A program made the position numbers and the translations under genes. The notes beneath the pieces are model-generated. The model was not told where the DNA came from. It ran no database searches and saw only the letters and a list, made by a program, of their open reading frames with translations. DNA of 8,243 nt from JANNGC01 sp043757045 (GTDB taxonomy: Bacteria > Verrucomicrobiota > Verrucomicrobiia > Limisphaerales > SIBH01). This document shows positions 1 to 6,200 of the stretch, piece by piece (within the stretch, counting starts at the first letter, position 1; each line of letters opens with the position of its first letter). Location: positions 1 through 8,243 of the forward strand of contig JAYVQC010000090.1 in the NCBI GenBank assembly GCA_043757045.1, read 5' to 3'.

Positions 1-106
1 TGGTAGGACGCGTCGCTCCGCGCGCGCCGGGCCTGGCAGCGGAGAAGCCTTGCGGAACATGCTAGAGACTCACCCCGGCGCGCGCGGAGCGACGACGCCC
101 TACCCA
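1..106. repeat. Long imperfect inverted repeat (REP/BIME-like), downstream of the gene
   Basis: Positions 11-31 and 74-94 are a perfect 21-base inverted pair. The match continues imperfectly outward: TGGTAGGACG at 1-10 faces ACGCCCTACCCA at 95-106, with small insertions. The spacer is 42 bases. Each arm is almost pure C/G alternation after a GGTAGG start and can fold on itself. A GTAG-type start next to a GC-rich imperfect palindrome, present in two inverted copies, is the hallmark layout of REP elements arranged as a BIME. The left end may be cut by the window edge. I see no open frame for a transposase. The rest of the flank (128-213) holds nothing I recognise. Confidence 0.7.
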
Positions 107-127
107 AAAAAGGGTTCGGATGCACCC
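106..127 (-). terminator. Weak candidate intrinsic terminator after the giant gene
   Basis: On the minus strand, about 87 bases after the stop codon, GGGT (RNA sense, 127-124) can pair with ACCC (115-112) across an eight-base loop. A run of six T (111-106) follows directly. The stem is only four pairs, so this is weak. The stronger inverted repeat immediately beyond (1-106) could also stop or stabilise the transcript. Confidence 0.25.
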
Positions 128-213
128 GTCAAACAATGGCATGAGTGGAAGCCGAGTTTGGGAGAGACGCTCCTCAATCATCATCTGAACTGACTTCCAG
201 CAACCCGTTGCAC

Positions 214-3200
214 TCAAGGCAGCAGCAGCACGCGGTAGAAGAACTGCGCGTTCGTCGCCGGCACGGAGAAAATTACCGTCGTGTTCGTGGCGGTCAGCGG
301 CGAGCCCAGGGTCGGCCACGAACCGGGCGCGGCGAGGTCGCCTTTGGCCGTCAGCGTGTAACGGCGTCCAAGGATCGCGGGCGCGGTGATTTTCACCATG
401 CCGCCCGCGTCCACGTAGCTTTTGATGGCCAGCGGTGCGCCGACCACGATCTGGAACGTCCGCGAGTGGCTGCCTTGCGGCACGCCGCTGTCGCGCACGA
501 TGACGGTGACGGCGTTCGGGCCGGCCGGCTGGTTCACCGGCACCGGCCATGAGAAGACGCCGGTGTTCGTCGCAATGGTCGCCGAGGGCGGAGCGCCCGC
601 GCCGAGGCTGTAGCTCAAAATGTTCGCGGGAAAATCGGCGTCCGTGGCGGTGTTGGTGAACGTGATCAAATCACCCGGCACGGTGGAACGGTCGGCGATG
701 ATGGGCAGCACCGGGGGTTGGTTTGATTCCCCGACGAAAATCACCACCACTTGAAACGTGCTGCGCGCCGGTTCGCCATTGTCCGTGACGCGCACGACGA
801 TGGGAAACTGGTTCGTCCCCTGCGCCTCAGTCGGTGTCCAGGTGAACACTCCGCCCCCCGTGATGCTCGCGCCCGACGGCGCTCCGGCATCGAGCGAAAA
901 GGTGAAACTTTGCGCGGGCACGTCCGGGTCACTCGCCGTGGCGGTGAACGACAGCGGCGTCTGCTCCCACACGAACTGGTTGTTGATCGTGTTCAGCACG
1001 GGCGGCGAATTCGTCTTCAACACGTTGATGCTGAAGGTCTCGAAGTCACTCAGCGCGGGCGAGGCGTTGTCCGTCACGCGCACGGTCACGGAATAATTCG
1101 AACCGCCCTGCGCCTCCATCGGCGCCCACGAAAACAAGCCGCCCGCCGAGATGCCCGCGCCCACCGGTGCGCCCGCATCAAGTGAGAACATGAGTGCGTC
1201 ACCGGGATTCGGATCGCTGGCCGTGGCCGTGAAGTTCAGCGTCTGCCCTTCAACCGCCACGCGCGGGCCGATGGCTCCGAGCACCGGCGCTCCGTTCACC
1301 TGACCGATGTTGTTCGCCGCGCGCGGCGTGCGGTTGGTCATAAAATAAATCGCCCCGCCGCCGTCCGCGTAACGTCCCTGGCTGATGTCACTGAACTGCG
1401 GGCCGAAGACCACGGCGTCTACCTGCAAGCCCGTGTCGGTGAACAAACCGATTTCTTCGCCGCCCGCCGCGAGCGAGAAGTTCGCGTGACGATCCGAGTT
1501 CGTGCCGTTGTTCTGATCGTTCTCGTTGTCCGCCCACACGAGCAGGAAACCCTTCGCCGGAATGATCGTGTTGTCGGGAATCTTCCACTTCGTTTTGTTC
1601 GTGAGCGAGTCCGTCAGGTAGTAATCGCCCAAATCCACCGGGCTGTTCTCTGCGTTGTAGAGTTCGATCCAATCCTCGAACTGGCCGTCCACGGGATCGG
1701 CGAGCGTGGAAAAATTCTGCGCCATCCATTCGTTGATGAACACGCTGACCGGCGGTAGCGCGGGATTGTTCGTCGCGCCCAGCGTGACGATGGCGAGCGA
1801 GCGGCGCTGGCAGGGATTGCCGTCCGGGATGCTGCCGACGCTGCGGTTGGGGCTGGAGAAATCCCAGTTGAGGAAATCCATGACCGTGTTCGTGCCGTTG
1901 TAGAGCGTGGCCAGCGCGAGGGAGCCGTTGGTCAGCGGCGCGCGGAAGCTCGCGTGCAGTTCGCCGTTCACGGACTCGGCCGGCTCGGCGTCCAGCCACA
2001 CCACGCGGAACGCGCCGGGCGCGAGCAGCGTGTTCGCGGGGAAGGCCCAGCGCGTGAGGTTCGTATAACTGTCCGTGAGAAAATATCCGCCGAGGTCCAC
2101 GGTGTTCGTGCCCGCGTTGAAGAGTTCCACCCACGGCTCGCGATCGCCGAATTGATCCATCGGCCCGCTCACGTTGTAAGCCTGGAACTCGTTGATCCAC
2201 ACGCCGGAGAAATCCGGGCGCGCGGCGGCGACGGAATTGGCGGTGGCGGGTGTGAACAACGGAATGGCCCCTGCGCTCAACGGCTCGGCGATCAATTCGA
2301 GCCCCATCACAATGTCCGAACTGTTGAAGGCCGCTTGATGCACCTCGACCGCGATCACGTTTGTGCCTGCGACCAGGTTGCTCGCGCCGTAGAAGAACGG
2401 CCCTTCGTAGCTCGCGTCGCCGATGATGCGATTCGCGAACGTGTGATCGTTCTGCCCGGCCGGCACGCCCAGGCGGTGCTGCTGCTTGCCGTTCAAATAC
2501 ACGACCACGCCATCATCTACGATCTGGCGCAGCTTCAACTGATACTGCGCGGGCGTGCCGGTGAAATTGAAACGCGCGCGGAAATGGTAATTCGTCTTGC
2601 CCAACGTGAGCAGCGTGTTCTTCGGCTCAGGGAGCGCGGCGATTTCGTTGTAGAGCAGCCCGAGTCCCTGCGGCCACGCGCTGTCGTTGAAGTTCGTCGC
2701 CGTCCAGTTCACGGCGGAGAGTTCGAGCGTCTGGTTGTAGCGCCACAAGTTGGTGAAGCGCACGAGCGTCTGCGTCACCACGGCGGAGACGTTCGTCGTG
2801 GCCGCCGCCCAGTTCGCCACGCGGCGGTTGTCGCGGCTCGCGTCAATCAATTGCAGCGACGGCCCGGCGCCGTCCGCCGTCAGCGGCCAGGGCGTCACGT
2901 CGTCGAAGGCCACTTGATCCACCAGCACGTAGTTCGTCGCGTTGGTCGTCACGAGCCATTGCCGGAGCGTGAGCGTCTCACCGCCGTTGTCCAACGTGCC
3001 ATTCCATTCGCCGATGGGCACAATGCTCGCGCCGTAAACCGACTGAAATCCCAGCGTGCTCGCGACCACCACTTTGTATTGGCCCGCCTCGATGAACGTG
3101 CCGTCGGGGAACGTGAAGTCCACGCCATCCAGCTTCCAGTTTGAGAGGTCGAACGCGTTCGACACCGAGCGGTTCCACAACTCGATGAACGACGCGTTCG

Positions 3201-6200
3201 GCGCGAGCGGGTTGTACATGATCTCGTTGATGACCAGCTTGTCCTGCGGCGTCTCGGCCGGGCCGGTGTAGGTGATGCTGATGGTGTCGTTGGTGAAGAC
3301 GGTGTTGAAACGGTCCTCGCCCGTGATGTTCAGGGCGTTCACGCCGGAGTTCAGCGTGTAGAACAGCGTCCAGGTGTTCACGCCTGTCCACGTCACGGTC
3401 TGCTTGATGCCGTTGATGCGGAGGTCGTCCACGGCCACGGGCGCGGTGCCGGTGATCTGGATGAGGTTGCGGTTGGTCGAGAAATCCGCGCCGCTGTTCA
3501 ACGTGATGTTCATCGGCGCGGTGGCGTTCGCGGCGAGGTCGCCCTGAATCGTCGCGCGCCGCGTGGCGATGTAGCTCTTCATGCCCGCGGCGTTGTCGAG
3601 CGCGATGCCTTCGCTCACGAGGCCATTGTAAATCGCATCCGCGCGCGCATCGAAGACGGCGGGCGTGAGCACGAAATTCGCCGCCTCGTCGTAGGCCGAA
3701 TACATCTGGCGACGAAACGGTGCCCAGCTTTGCAGCGTGTTGATCGTCGGATCGCCCGCGCCGAACAGCGCGTCGGTCGCCGCGTTGCCGCCGTTGTCGA
3801 AGACGAAATCAATGTCCCACGGGCAGAGCTTCCACGGGCGGTCCACGTCATCCGGCTTGAAGGCGTAGCAATTTTTTCCGCGCCCCATGGTGTAGCTGTC
3901 CCAATTGCCCGCGATGCGCTGCGCGACGCAGACGCGCGCCCAGTTGGCGAGGTCCACCCACTGCGGCACCAGCGTGTCGTAGGTGGGCGACGTGGAGTTC
4001 AGCGCGTTCACGAGGCTGAAAAGGTTCGTGTAATTGTTCGCCGAGTCCCGCACCGCGCGCTTGCGCCAGTTCCAGCGGTAGCGCGCGAGCTTCTTCACGC
4101 CGCCGTCAGTGGTGAAGTTTTGCAGCGTGGCGTCCACGTTGAAGTTGAACGCGTTCCCCGTGTCATCGAACTCGAACCAGTCCTCGATCTTGTGCAGGTC
4201 GCCGTCCGGATCGTCGGGGAACCATTGCTCGGCCCAGTCGCCGCCTGGTTGCTGCGTGTCCTCGTAAAGCGTGCCGCGCGGCTGGCCGTTCACGTAGAGG
4301 CGGAAGAAACGGCGATAGAGAAACGGCTCACCGAGTTTGCGGAGGACGAAGAACGCCATCTGCTCGCGCATGTAAGCCGGGTCGCTGTTCAAGTTGCCCG
4401 GCGAGGCGATGGCGAAATCATCGTGGCCCAGCAACGCATCATCATCCGGCGCGCGGAAGACGTAATCGCAGATGCCACCGAGCGGCCCGCTGAAACCGGG
4501 CGCGTGCCACGGGCTGCCCGCGTAAAGCGTCCGGCCGTTGTAGATGACGCGGTTCGTGCCATACACGAACGTGCAGTCGAGCGGCTCGTTGGAATTTTTT
4601 TCGCGCGCGTTCCAGTAGCTCTCCGTCGCGGCGGTGATCCAGAGATGATACTGGCCGAGCGTGCCGCCGGGCTGCGGTTCGCCCCAGCGGACGAGGCATT
4701 CGCGCAGCGGCGGATCGCTCGGGAACAGCGTGACGCCGAGCGGTGAACCGTTGTCTGCCGCCTGAATGTAGAACGCGACCATCGTGCCATTGGCCTGCCC
4801 CGGAATCGGCGCGCTGTAGTAACCCGCGCCGTTGTTGGTCATGGCCACCGAGGCGTAATTCGTCGCGGGGTCCACGCGGTAAAAGAGGAGCAGCGAGGAC
4901 AGGCCGTCGGGATCATTCACCTGCGCGGAGACCGTGACCGCTGTGCTGGCGACCGGAAGAACCGGCGTGTGTTTTACGTCGGCGATGGCCGGACCGGCGT
5001 TGTTGTTCGCGGCGAGCGTGGCGGTGTTGTTCGCGCCGGGTGTGCCGAAGGATTTCGTCGCGAGATGATTGGTCGTCGCCTCCAGCCACGCGCCTTTGAT
5101 GCGGAGCAACAGCTCGGGATGACCGCGCAGAAATCTCACCTTCGCGCGCAACGTGCCCGGCTGCCCGCCCGCGAAGGCCGAAGTGGTCGCCGTCCAGATG
5201 CGGTTCGCGCCCGTGTCGCCGCGCGCGGAGGCCACGACGTGCAGGCACTTGCCACCGCCGAAGCCGCCGGAGTTTTCAATGAAGCTCTTGGCGTGCGTGC
5301 CCTGCCAGGTCCAGCCGTTCGCACCGCTCTCGAAGCTCCCGTTGCTCACGCGATCCGTGCCGCCTTGAATCGCCTCCACGTTGTCCACCAGCGCCTCGCC
5401 TTCACCGAGCAGGAAGAGTTGCACGCGGTCGAGTCCGCCGTTGCCGTTGTCGAGCGTGCCGGTCCATTCGAGCGTGACCCATGGGCTTTTCTGCGACTCG
5501 TCGGAGTCGCGCCAGTTTCCCGCGAGGCGGTTGTCGGCGCGCGCATCAATCAGCTCCAGCGAGCTGCCGCCGCCATCGCTCGCGCGGCCCCAGCGTCCGC
5601 CGTCGCGATACGTCACCTCGTCGGCCAGAATCCAAATCTTGTTCGTGATCCATTGGCCGAACTGGTTCGTCTCCGCCACGTCGTCGGGAAAGCTCAACGC
5701 CACGCGCTCGCCGCCGTTGCCGAGCGAGCCGCCGTAATCGCCGAGGCAGTTCACCGTCGTCAGCCCGGCGTAGTTTGTGCGGAGCCGCGCCGCATTCTTC
5801 GCCACCACGAGCAGGCCATTCGGCGCGAGCGAGAGTCCGGCGGGGAAGGTGAAGTTGATGCCATCCGTGAACTTCCAACCGCCGAGGCTCACGACGTTCG
5901 TGCCTTTGTTCTTCAACTCGATGAACTCGTCGCTGTCACTGCCGCTCGCGGGCGCGAACATGATTTCGTTGATCACGATGTCATTCACGTAGAACGCCGC
6001 GTTGTTGGTCGCGGGCGTGGCCTGGCGCAGCGTGGAGAACGCGGGCGTGCCGTCCGGGAAACGGCCCCACGGCTTGCCATTCTCCTGGCCCTCGAATTTC
6101 ACCACATCAATCACCCGCGTGCCCGAGCGCAGGAACACGGACTCGCCCGCACTGCTCAGTGCGAAGCCCAATTGAAACTCGGTGAACGCGAGGAAGCTGC

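Noticed and set aside
1..106. CRISPR repeat or insertion-sequence terminal repeats
   Set aside because: There are only two arms, in inverted orientation, with no regularly spaced direct copies and only 42 bases between them, so neither an array nor a transposase gene fits.
62..550. Minus-strand open frame of 162 codons overlapping the 3' end of the giant gene
   Set aside because: Most of it is an out-of-frame reading of the third cadherin-like repeat and the C-terminal domain. Its end runs into the palindromic repeat, and it is Arg-rich without a domain.
1954..3144. Plus-strand open frame of 396 codons
   Set aside because: Antisense shadow of LTD4 through LTD5, with Arg/His/Val-rich composition and no motif.
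3730..4746. Plus-strand open frame of 338 codons opposite the CotH-like domain
   Set aside because: The minus strand here encodes clear CotH motifs. The plus frame has only skewed composition and no independent evidence.
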